DNA of 64,000 nucleotides from Parafrankia discariae (GTDB lineage Bacteria; Actinomycetota; Actinomycetes; Frankiales; Frankiaceae), in the NCBI RefSeq assembly GCF_000373365.1, contig NZ_KB891104.1, positions 1-64,000 of the forward strand, read 5' to 3'. Position numbers and translations under genes: made by a program. Each line of letters begins with the position of its first letter. Position 1 is the first letter of the stretch. The notes under the pieces are model-generated. The model searched no databases. It saw only the letters and a list, made by a program, of their open reading frames with translations, and was not told where the DNA came from. Shown in pieces: positions 43,661 through 51,742 of this stretch.

Positions 43661-44561
43661 GCGGCGTACCGGACGGCGGGCGCGGCGGCGAGCCACTCAT
43701 GGCACCGAGGTGTTCCCGCGCCCGCCGGGCGGCACGCAACCGGCACCATCGGTCCAGCCCTCCCGCGTAGGTTCGGGAAAGGCCTCAGGTGCGGTGCGGC
43801 GCGGCATGGTGACGGACGGGCATGACGGCCGCCGCGACCGGCGCGGGGGCCGTCGCGCCGTGGCCCGTACCCGGCCGGGCCGGGCATCGCGCACCGGCGT
43901 CCACCCGCGACCAGGGGTGACGGCGGCGACTCCGGGCCGAGGCCGGAAAGCCGCCACCGGGCTGGTATTTACCCAACCCTGGCGGCGGACATTCTCACAA
44001 AACAACCACCGGAAACACAACTGACGCCAGGCCGGGAATCGGCGAAGAACACCGGACGACGGACCCCGTCGCTTCACATCAACGGAGAACGAACAGGCGA
44101 TCGCCGTGTCCCACGCGACGCCGCGGCGCCCCGGCGCGCTCCCCGCGCCGGGGCGCGGCGGGGCACGGCGGCGGGATCCGCGCGCGGCGCACGGGCGTCC
44201 GGCGGCGGTGCGGGGCCCGCGCGACCGGGCCACCCCCATACACCTTCGCCGGATCCCAACCCTCACTGCGCGCGTTCGGCACCACAGTGCACAATGCGCT
44301 GATTGCCGGGACGAAGATCCCCTTGCTAGTCTCATTTCCCAGCAAGGCATTTTGTCTGCCGTAAAGGACCGGGCCACCCGGCGGCACTCGCCGCCGACCC
44401 GGCACCGCACCCGGCACCGCACGACCTCCGTTTTTCCGCGACCGACCTCGCCGCATACCGGCTTACCCCGGGAAAAAGGTGGTGGGCCGGTGGCACCTCT
44501 GCCGAATTTTTCTGCTTTGTTTCGTTCTTAGTCCGCGAGACCCCCGGACGAGAGGAAGACG
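43661..44561. other. Long non-coding stretch before the LuxR-type gene
   Basis: About 900 bp without a supported gene. It contains a 13-bp GC hairpin (44126-44138 with 44144-44156) and a lower-GC stretch from about 44280 to 44360 that may hold the promoter of the downstream regulator. The several open frames look like shadows and lack ribosome sites. Confidence 0.5.
44126..44156. terminator. 13-bp perfect GC hairpin
   Basis: gcgccccggcgcg and its complement flank a five-base loop. It could terminate read-through from the helicase gene 470 bp upstream, though the distance is large. Confidence 0.4.
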
Positions 44562-45419
44562 ATGACATCGGGCACTTCCGATGACTGCTCGGTCGAGGCT
44601 TTGCTGCCTCGAGCCGTCACCCGGCTGCGCGCCCGTACCGGCGCCGATCTGGCCTATGGCGGATCGGTCGATCCCCGCTCGCGCTACCTGACCATCAGCG
44701 CGCTCGACGGGAACCGCACCAACGCGCTGCGCGGCATGTCGCTGCCGCCGGGCCACGGCGTGGGCGGGCGGGTCGTCGCGCTGGGGCGGCCCGTCGTGAT
44801 CGACGCCGGCACCCGCCCGCGCTACACCGAGGACCAGCGTGACTGGGCCGTCCTCGGCGAGGACATCTCCTCGGTGGTGGCCGTGCCGGTACGCACCGGC
44901 GGAACCGTCCACGCGGTGCTGTACTGCGGCGTGCGGGCCGACAACCCCGTCCCGCCAGCCGCCGTGGAGACCGCGCTCAGCGTCGCCCGCCGGTTCGAGG
45001 CGCTGCTGGCCGAACGCACGATGGCGGCCCGCGCCGACGCGGGCCCGACACCGGGCGGCCCGGCGGGCGCGTCCCGGCTGCGGGTGCTGTGCCGGGTCGA
45101 CGCCGAGCTGGAGGAGCTCAGCTACCAGGCCGGCGACCCGGCCCTGCGGGAGCGGATCGTCGCGGTGCGCGACCTGCTCGAGGACCTCTTCCCCGACACC
45201 GCGCCGCCGACGCGGGCCCAGCCCTTCGGGCTGTCCCCCCGCGAGCTCGACGTCCTGCGGCTCGTCGCGGAGGGCATGTCCAACGCGGAGACCGCGCGCC
45301 GGCTCGCCGTCAGCCCCGAGACGGTGAAGGCGTACCTGCGCAGCATCATGAACAAACTGGGAGTGCACAACCGCACGGCAGCCGTGAACGTCGCGCGCCG
45401 TTCCAGCCTTCTGCCGTGA
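44562..45419 (+). CDS. GAF-domain LuxR-family transcriptional regulator, 285 aa
   Basis: An N-terminal GAF domain (residues about 10-150: GHGVGGRVVALGRPVVID, SSVVAVPVRTGG) is joined by a helix to a C-terminal LuxR HTH (LSPRELDVLRLVAEGMSNAE, AETARRLAVSPETVKAYLRS). The same layout occurs in actinobacterial regulators that sense small molecules or redox state. GAGAGGA precedes the ATG. A strong terminator follows at 45449. The target may be the MMPL gene downstream, or itself. Confidence 0.9.
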   Translation: MTSGTSDDCSVEALLPRAVTRLRARTGADLAYGGSVDPRSRYLTISALDGNRTNALRGMSLPPGHGVGGRVVALGRPVVIDAGTRPRYTEDQRDWAVLGEDISSVVAVPVRTGGTVHAVLYCGVRADNPVPPAAVETALSVARRFEALLAERTMAARADAGPTPGGPAGASRLRVLCRVDAELEELSYQAGDPALRERIVAVRDLLEDLFPDTAPPTRAQPFGLSPRELDVLRLVAEGMSNAETARRLAVSPETVKAYLRSIMNKLGVHNRTAAVNVARRSSLLP

Positions 45420-45448
45420 GTCCGGCGCGACGGCGCGCCGCCAGAACC

Positions 45449-45500
45449 GCCGACGGGCGGTGACCCCCCGAGAATCTCGGGACGGTCACCGCCCGTCGGC
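45449..45500. terminator. Strong nested hairpin terminator after the LuxR-type gene
   Basis: An outer perfect 17-bp stem (45449-45465 with 45484-45500) encloses an inner stem cccgaga/tctcggg. It begins 30 bp after the stop codon. Confidence 0.8.
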
Positions 45501-46193
45501 CTGTGGTGCTCCGATCATCCGGTCGGCCGGACGCCCGAGCGGTGTTTCGCCCGCGGCCGGCCGGTCGGAAACATTCCGTTCACGCCCATCGGGAAATGAA
45601 TTCCAGTCCTGGTGCCCGCAATCCGCGGGCCACCGGCGGAACCGGCCGCGGGACGAATCTCACCGGCGCCGGGTCGGCCCGGGGCAGAATCGCCGCGCGC
45701 CGGGCGCCGGCGCCGGTCGGGTGGCCGCGGCGCCGGGCGCCGGCAGCGGGAGCGGGCCGGTGGACGCCGGGCCCGACGCGCCACTCTGATCCCCCGCGGG
45801 GTGCTGTTCCACCCCAGGTGGCGGCACCGCTCCCGGGCCGCCGCGGCGCGGCTGCCCCCCGGGCCGGCGCTCGGCGCCGCCGGGCGCGGCGGGACGCTCG
45901 TCCCCCCCGGAGCCAGCCGGGCGGCCCGCGCCGTCAGTCGGATTACCCCCGTGCGGTTGAACCCCGTACCGCGGCCGGGGGCACCTCGCCAGATGCGGCG
46001 GTGTTCTTCCGTTGTTGTGCCCTTCGAACTTCTCCTCCACGACGAACTCCCCCTCCTCCGGATACCGACTGGCGCGAGTCACGACGTCATCGCGGTACTC
46101 ACGCCAACGGCGTGAACATTAAAGAGGTATTCGCACCTTTGGTACCCCTCTACGGGGGTATCGCCCAATCTTTGCCACTTCTACGTTGAACTC
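45501..46193. other. Non-coding region upstream of the MMPL gene
   Basis: About 690 bp with no supported gene. The last 130 bp are clearly less GC-rich and contain the inverted repeat tacccc-tctacg-ggggta (46143-46160) about 35 bp before the ATG. This is the likely promoter/operator area of the transporter gene. Confidence 0.5.
46143..46160. promoter_or_regulatory. Inverted repeat upstream of the MMPL gene
   Basis: tacccc and ggggta are spaced by six bases, 33 bp upstream of the ATG. A related sequence, gtaggggtaccc, occurs at about 49428-49439 in front of the thioesterase gene, which suggests a shared regulator (weak inference). Confidence 0.45.
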
Positions 46194-49100
46194 ATGTCAT
46201 TTCCCGTCGAAGTCACGCGGCGGTTCAGGGGCTCGACGGGGCGCCCCGCCAACCACCGGTCACCCGCCCACCCGGGCGCCGTGGCCGGGCCGGCAGAACC
46301 GCCCGGGCCGCACCGGCGCCGCTGGCGCGGCCGCGCCGGGCGGTCCCCTCAGCCACGCGCCCCCCAGCCGCGAGCCGCCACGCCGGGGGCTCCCGAGCCG
46401 CGGGCCGGGGCCCCGCTGCGATCGGGCGGTCAGTCGGGCGGTCCGGGCCGGCCCGGTCAGCCGGGTGGGCCCGGCGGTTCGGCCGGCGCGCCGGCCGGCG
46501 GGCGCGGCGGGCTGTTCGCGCTGCTCGCCCGGATCGCGATCACCCGCCCGGGCCGCGTGCTGGCCGTCACCGGGCTGCTCGTGCTGCTCCTGCTGCCCTG
46601 GGCCGCCGGGGTGTTCGACCGGCTCGCCACCGGCGGCTTCTACGCCCCCGGCGACTCTGCCACCCGCGCCGAGGCGATGCTCGACGCCGAGTTCCCCGGT
46701 GCCCCGCCGAACGTGGCGATCATGATCACCGCGCCCGGGGACATCGACGGCCCGACCGCCCGCCGGCTCGGGGAGAACCTCACCGAGGAACTCCACCGCG
46801 AGCCGGGCGTCAGTGGCGTCACGTCCTACTGGTCGGCGGAGTCCCAGCGCGGGCTGCTGCGGTCCCAGGACGGACGCAGCGCGCTCGTCCTGCTGCGGCT
46901 CACCGGCACCGAGGACGCGATCGCGCGCCATGTGGCCGCCCTGCATGCCAGGTACGCCCACGACGGGCCCGGGGTCGCCGTGCGTCTCGGCGGCGCGCCG
47001 GCGGTCATGCTGGACGTCACCGAACAAAGCCGCGCGGATCTCAAGCGCGCCGAACTGATCACCGCGCCGTTGGTACTCGGTGTCCTGCTGTACGCGTTCG
47101 GCGGAACGGCCGCGGCGCTGCTGCCGGTCGTCGTCGGCGGCAGCGCGGTCATCGCGAGCCTCGCCGCGCTGCGGCTGCTCTCCGAGGTAACCCATATCTC
47201 GGTCTTTTCCCTAAATCTGACGACCGCGCTCGGTTTCGCGCTCGCCGTGGACTACTGCCTGTTCATCCTGCGGCGTTTCCGTGAGGAGCGGGAGAACGGC
47301 CTGGACCGGCCCGCCGCGTTGCACACCAGCCTGCGCACCGCCGGACGCACGGTGCTTTTCTCCGGTCTGACGGTGGCGTTGTCGCTGACCGGCGCGTTGC
47401 TGTTCCCGCTGCCCTACCTGCAGTCGTACGCCTACGCGGGCATCGCGGTGGTGGTGGCCTCCGAGCTCGCGGCCCTGCTGGTGCTGCCGGCGGCGATCAT
47501 GCTGCTGGGTGAGCGGGTGGAGCGCGGACGTCGCCGCCGGGGCGGGGCGCCCACCCCCGCCGCGACCGGGGCGGGCACCGCCCCCGGCGGCGGCCGGGAG
47601 TCCGGCGCGGTGTGGGGGGCGATCGCCCACCGGGTGATGGCCCATCCGCTGCTGTTCGGCGGCGCCGCGGTCGCCCTGATGGTGGTGATGGCGCTGCCGC
47701 TGGGCAACCTGCGGGTCGCCCTCGCCGACGACACCGTCCTGCCGACCAGCGCGGACTCGCACATCGTCAACGACGCCATGCGTGAGGACTTCACCGTCTG
47801 CCTGCCCTGCCAGATCCCGGTCGTCGCGGCCGGGGTGGACGCCCGCGAGCCGCAGGTCGCCGCGCTCCTGGGCGGCTACGCGACGCGGCTGTCCCGGGTG
47901 CCCGGCGTCGCCCGGGTGGACACGGTGGCCGGCAGCTTCACCGCCGGTCGTCTCGTCGGCCCACCGCCACCGGACGGCGGGGCGTTCGTCGGCGTGCACG
48001 GCGGCGCCTGGCTCTCGCTGTGGCCGACCGAGCCCGACCCGCTCTCGGCGGGCACCCAGCGCACCGTCGACCTCGTCCGCGCCATCCCGGCGCCCTACCC
48101 GGTGGAGATCGGTGGCCTCGCCCCGCACCTGGTCGAGACCCGCGACACGGTGATGCGCGGCCTGCCCGGCGCCATAGCCGTGGTGATCACGGCGACGTTC
48201 GTGCTGCTGTTCCTGTTCACCGGCAGCATCCTGCTGCCGATCAAGGCGCTGCTGCTCAACGCGCTCAACCTGGCCGCGGTCATGGGCACAATGGTGCTCG
48301 TCTTCCAGGACGGGCACCTGCAGCCCCTCGTCGGGCACTTCCAGGTCTCGGGCACCGTCGAGCTGACCAGCCCGGTGCTGATGTTCTGCGTCGCCTTCGG
48401 GCTCAGCATGGACTACGAGATCTTCCTGCTCGCCCGGATCCGCGAGGAGCACCAGCGCGGGGCGGGCAACCGGCGCGCCGTCACCCGCGGCCTGGCCGCC
48501 ACCGGCCCGCTGCTGACCTGCGCCGCGCTCGCCCTCATCGTCGTGATGATCGGCGTCGCGACCTCCCAGATCAGCATCATCAAGATGATCGGAGCCGGCC
48601 TGGCACTGGCCGTGCTCCTCGACGTCACGGTCGTACGCGCCGTGCTGGTCCCGGCCTTCATGGCCCTGGCGGGCCGGTACAACTGGTGGGCGCCCAGGCC
48701 GCTGCGGCTGCTGCACGAGCGGTTCGGCCTGCGCGAGGGCGGCGAGGCGCTCGGCGAGGCGCTCACCACCGTGGTCCCGCCGGCCGGCGCCACGCCGTCC
48801 CCGGGCCGGTCGGCGAGCACCGCACCGACCACGGCTCCGCTCGCCACGACCGCCCGGGCCGGCGGCGTGCCGGCCGCGGCGGGCACCCGGCCGACGGCCG
48901 TCGCCCGTTCGTGGGCACCCGCCGCGGCGGCCCGCCCGGTGGGCGGCCACGAACCGGAACCCGGCCCACAGGGCCCCGCCGGCGGCACGGGTACCCCGCA
49001 CCGGCGGCCTGGCCTCGGGATCTCGGAACCGGCCCATCCCAGCCCGCCGAAGGTCCTGTTCTCCGCGAGCACCTACGGCCGGGCTGAGGACGGCCTGTTC

Positions 49101-49355
49101 GACCCCGACGCCTCGGACGACCACCAGTCCTCCGGCCCGGGCTCCAAGGGGCAGGCGGTCGGCCAGGGCGGCCCTGACGCGCGGGCGGACGGGGAACCTG
49201 GGCGGGCCCCGGCGGACACCGGTACGGACGACCCCGCGCGGGACACCCACGTGCCCACCCTCGGCGAGCGGGAGACCACGGAAGGCTGCTGGTCCGCGGA
49301 CGCCTGGTTCTCCCCGCACGGCGACGTTCCGGGCGACCAGCCGCGGGAGAGCTGA
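46194..49355 (+). CDS. MMPL/RND-family membrane transporter, 1053 aa
   Basis: Large exporter of the MmpL type. The frame opens with about 100 residues rich in Arg, Pro and Gly, followed by the first membrane helix (VLAVTGLLVLLLLPWAAGVF). Two repeats, each with an extracytoplasmic domain and five to six helices, follow. The proton-relay-type segments are FALAVDYCLFILRRFREE in the first repeat and FGLSMDYEIFLLARIREEH in the second. A hydrophilic C-terminal tail of about 200 residues ends the protein. MmpL proteins export lipids or drugs. The ATG at 46194 has no clear ribosome site, so the true start may lie inside the basic leader. Confidence 0.9.
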   Translation: MSFPVEVTRRFRGSTGRPANHRSPAHPGAVAGPAEPPGPHRRRWRGRAGRSPQPRAPQPRAATPGAPEPRAGAPLRSGGQSGGPGRPGQPGGPGGSAGAPAGGRGGLFALLARIAITRPGRVLAVTGLLVLLLLPWAAGVFDRLATGGFYAPGDSATRAEAMLDAEFPGAPPNVAIMITAPGDIDGPTARRLGENLTEELHREPGVSGVTSYWSAESQRGLLRSQDGRSALVLLRLTGTEDAIARHVAALHARYAHDGPGVAVRLGGAPAVMLDVTEQSRADLKRAELITAPLVLGVLLYAFGGTAAALLPVVVGGSAVIASLAALRLLSEVTHISVFSLNLTTALGFALAVDYCLFILRRFREERENGLDRPAALHTSLRTAGRTVLFSGLTVALSLTGALLFPLPYLQSYAYAGIAVVVASELAALLVLPAAIMLLGERVERGRRRRGGAPTPAATGAGTAPGGGRESGAVWGAIAHRVMAHPLLFGGAAVALMVVMALPLGNLRVALADDTVLPTSADSHIVNDAMREDFTVCLPCQIPVVAAGVDAREPQVAALLGGYATRLSRVPGVARVDTVAGSFTAGRLVGPPPPDGGAFVGVHGGAWLSLWPTEPDPLSAGTQRTVDLVRAIPAPYPVEIGGLAPHLVETRDTVMRGLPGAIAVVITATFVLLFLFTGSILLPIKALLLNALNLAAVMGTMVLVFQDGHLQPLVGHFQVSGTVELTSPVLMFCVAFGLSMDYEIFLLARIREEHQRGAGNRRAVTRGLAATGPLLTCAALALIVVMIGVATSQISIIKMIGAGLALAVLLDVTVVRAVLVPAFMALAGRYNWWAPRPLRLLHERFGLREGGEALGEALTTVVPPAGATPSPGRSASTAPTTAPLATTARAGGVPAAAGTRPTAVARSWAPAAAARPVGGHEPEPGPQGPAGGTGTPHRRPGLGISEPAHPSPPKVLFSASTYGRAEDGLFDPDASDDHQSSGPGSKGQAVGQGGPDARADGEPGRAPADTGTDDPARDTHVPTLGERETTEGCWSADAWFSPHGDVPGDQPRES

Positions 49356-49583
49356 CCGGCGGCGCCGCGGCGCCTCAGCCGCCTGACCAGCACCGCCGAC
49401 GGTGGGCTGCGGCACACCCCCTGGTGGTAGGGGTACCCGATGCAGTATTCCGGACTGACGGCATGCTCTCCCGGAGCGGCCCGTCAGCGCGACGTTCCGG
49501 CCACCGCGCGAAGGCGCCGCGGACCGGGACGCCGCGGCACCGGGGCCGGGACGTGCCGCGCCGACCGACCCAGAAGGTGGATC

Positions 49584-50414
49584 ATGCGACCAGTGACCGT
49601 GAACGAGCCGGCGATCCTCGCCCCGACCGAGGGCACGGTCCTGGAACTGCTGGACCTCGAGGAGATCGACCGCGACCTGTTCCGGGTCCGCAACGTGTTC
49701 GACGACGTGTACGCGCTCTACGGGGGCCAGGTGGCCGCCCAGGCCCTGCTCGCCGCGGGCCGCACCGTGCCCGAGGAGCGGGTGCCGCACTCGCTGCACG
49801 GCTACTACCTGCGGCTGGGGGACGCGTCCCGGCCCACCATCTTCCGGGTCGACCGCGACCGCGACGGCCGCTCGTTCTCGGCCCGCCGGGTGGTCGCCGT
49901 GCAGGGCGGCGAGGTCATCTTCAACATGTCGGTGTCGTTCCACGTGCCCGAGGAGGGCCCGGACATCGACGCCGAGCCGATGCCGGTGGTGGGCGCCCCG
50001 GAGACGATGCTCGACTACGTGTTCCCGCGGCTGTTCTCCTTCGAGGGCCGCACCGAGAAACCGGTCGAACCCGGCGAGGACTTCCCGACCCGCTGCTGGG
50101 CCCGGTGCACCACGGCGCTGCCGGACGACCCGCTGACCCACGCGGTCATCCTGACCTACCTGTCCGACAGCATGGCCGGCCTCGCCCCCTTCCACACCCC
50201 CACGGCCCGCTCCGGGTCGAGCCTCGACCACGCGGTCTGGTTCCACCGGCCGATCCGGCTCGACGAGTGGGTGCTGATGGACCACGTCCCGCGCACGATC
50301 GCGGGTGGCCGCGGCTGGTACACCGGCACCATCCACACCCGGGACGGCCGGCTCGGCGCCAGCCTGACCCAGGAGGCCCTCTTCCGCGCCCCCCGGGAGC
50401 GGCCCCGGCTGTGA
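49584..50414 (+). CDS. tesB: Acyl-CoA thioesterase II (TesB-like), 276 aa
   Basis: Double hot-dog thioesterase that hydrolyses acyl-CoA to free acid and CoA. Signatures: VYALYGGQVAAQALLAAGRT with the substrate-site Gln, HSLHGYYLRLGDASRPT, and in the second half SLDHAVWFHRPIRLDEWVLMD with the catalytic Asp region, then RGWYTGTIHTRDGRLGAS with QEALFR. ATG at 49584 has AAGGTGG upstream; upstream frame extensions lack family sequence. It follows the MMPL gene by 228 bp and may recycle CoA in lipid turnover. Confidence 0.92.
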   Translation: MRPVTVNEPAILAPTEGTVLELLDLEEIDRDLFRVRNVFDDVYALYGGQVAAQALLAAGRTVPEERVPHSLHGYYLRLGDASRPTIFRVDRDRDGRSFSARRVVAVQGGEVIFNMSVSFHVPEEGPDIDAEPMPVVGAPETMLDYVFPRLFSFEGRTEKPVEPGEDFPTRCWARCTTALPDDPLTHAVILTYLSDSMAGLAPFHTPTARSGSSLDHAVWFHRPIRLDEWVLMDHVPRTIAGGRGWYTGTIHTRDGRLGASLTQEALFRAPRERPRL

Positions 50415-50914
50415 CGTCCGCCCCCACGCGGGGCGGGCCCGGCCGGGCCGAGGCGGTCACTCCGCATCGGATCCCGGCCGGCCGGATCACACCGCGCCCG
50501 GACAAAAACGCCGACCCGTTCTCCGGCGTCGGTCCGTCCACATTCCCGCCAACTGTCCGGTTGTTATCTTTTCCCGCCGGGACGTCGATCAACGAGGTGC
50601 CGGCCGGCACCTGTCACCGCGCGGCGCGATACGCCGCCGGGCCGGACCGTCTCCCCGCAGACCACGAGGTCAGCTGCCGCAATGCCGACCTCACGTGCCC
50701 GAAAGGCGGGGTCGCGCCAACAGGCTTGCCAGGCCGCGCCAACCCCGCGTTTTATAAAGCCCACCTCATCAGCCGCATGACCGTCACTCGACAGACCATT
50801 GGACACCGACCGGCGACCGGAAACACGACTCCAGTCGTACGACGGTGTCACACGATCCGGCCGCGATCCCCGTCAGTGCGCGATTTGTGACCGCATCGGA
50901 GCTAGAGTGGCAAG
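50415..50914. other. Non-coding gap upstream of the IMPase-like gene
   Basis: 500 bp with no supported gene. It is less GC-rich than the surroundings around 50740-50800 (including ttttataaagc), which could be a promoter. No clear terminator or repeat is seen. Confidence 0.5.
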
Positions 50915-51742
50915 ATGGATCTAGCGGTGGCCCTCGACCTTGCCGTTCGGCTCTCGCGTGAGGCCGGCGACCTCGCCCGGAGTTCTTTTTCCGCCCGCTT
51001 CGCGTATGCCAGCAAAAGTCTGGCACTGGATGTGGTGACGGAGATCGATCGCGCCGCCGAACGACTCATAGTCGGCGGGGTGCGAAGGACCTTTCCAGGC
51101 CACGTGATCATCGGCGAGGAGTCCGGGCTCCACCCCGGCCACGAGGACTGGACGTGGCTGGTCGATCCCCTGGACGGCACGACCAACTTCACCATCGGCC
51201 TGCCCGTCTACGGGGTCGCCATCGCCCTCACGCACCGGGACGACGTCGTGGCCGCGGTGGTTCGCGACTCGCACACCGGCAGGTATCTGGCGGGCAGTGA
51301 GGCGACCGGGCTCCTCGCCGGGGACGGTGCGGTGCTCGCCAAGCAGGGCGAGCCGGTCGCGCCGGCCGTCGCCCTGCAGCAGGGCTACGGCGTCGATCGG
51401 GACGACCCCGCGCTGGACCGGGTCCGTTCGACTCTCGAGGCCCGTTATGGGCGGGTCTTCTACACCTGGTCACCGGCGATCGACACGATGCTGCTGCTTG
51501 CCGGCCATCTCTGCGCGACGGTCGCGGTCGACTGCGCCGGCCCGGAACATGTCGCCGCGCAGTTCCTGGCCCGACAGGCTGGATGTACCGTGCGGGCCCT
51601 ACGAGGATCCGGAACGACCTCGCCGGACATCATCGTGACCGCCTGGCCCGAGGCCTTTGACGCCGTTCACGACCAGGTGGCGGCCGCCCTGGTCAAGCAG
51701 CTCCCATCAGCAAGGCGACAAGACGCCGACATTCCTGCGTGA
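50915..51742 (+). CDS. Inositol-monophosphatase-like protein with altered metal motif, 275 aa
   Basis: Member of the Mg-dependent sugar/inositol phosphatase fold. The first metal motifs are intact: DVVTEIDRAAE, IGEES and WLVDPLDGTTNF. The third motif, normally WDxAAGxLI, reads PEHVAAQFLARQAG, so the metal-binding Asp is His212 and the Trp is Glu. Activity may be reduced or changed. Relatives remove phosphate from inositol, histidinol or nucleotide 3'-phosphates. Its 3' end overlaps the convergent NACHT gene by 50 bp. The ribosome site before the ATG is weak. Confidence 0.85.
   Translation: MDLAVALDLAVRLSREAGDLARSSFSARFAYASKSLALDVVTEIDRAAERLIVGGVRRTFPGHVIIGEESGLHPGHEDWTWLVDPLDGTTNFTIGLPVYGVAIALTHRDDVVAAVVRDSHTGRYLAGSEATGLLAGDGAVLAKQGEPVAPAVALQQGYGVDRDDPALDRVRSTLEARYGRVFYTWSPAIDTMLLLAGHLCATVAVDCAGPEHVAAQFLARQAGCTVRALRGSGTTSPDIIVTAWPEAFDAVHDQVAAALVKQLPSARRQDADIPA

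Noticed and set aside
44106-44531. Possible 141-aa gene upstream of the LuxR-type gene
   Set aside because: Arg/Pro/His-rich, no ribosome site, and overlaps a GC hairpin; more likely non-coding.
47211-50336. Very long leftward frame (1041 codons) opposite the MMPL and TesB genes
   Set aside because: Composition is that of an antisense shadow; both rightward genes have clear motifs.
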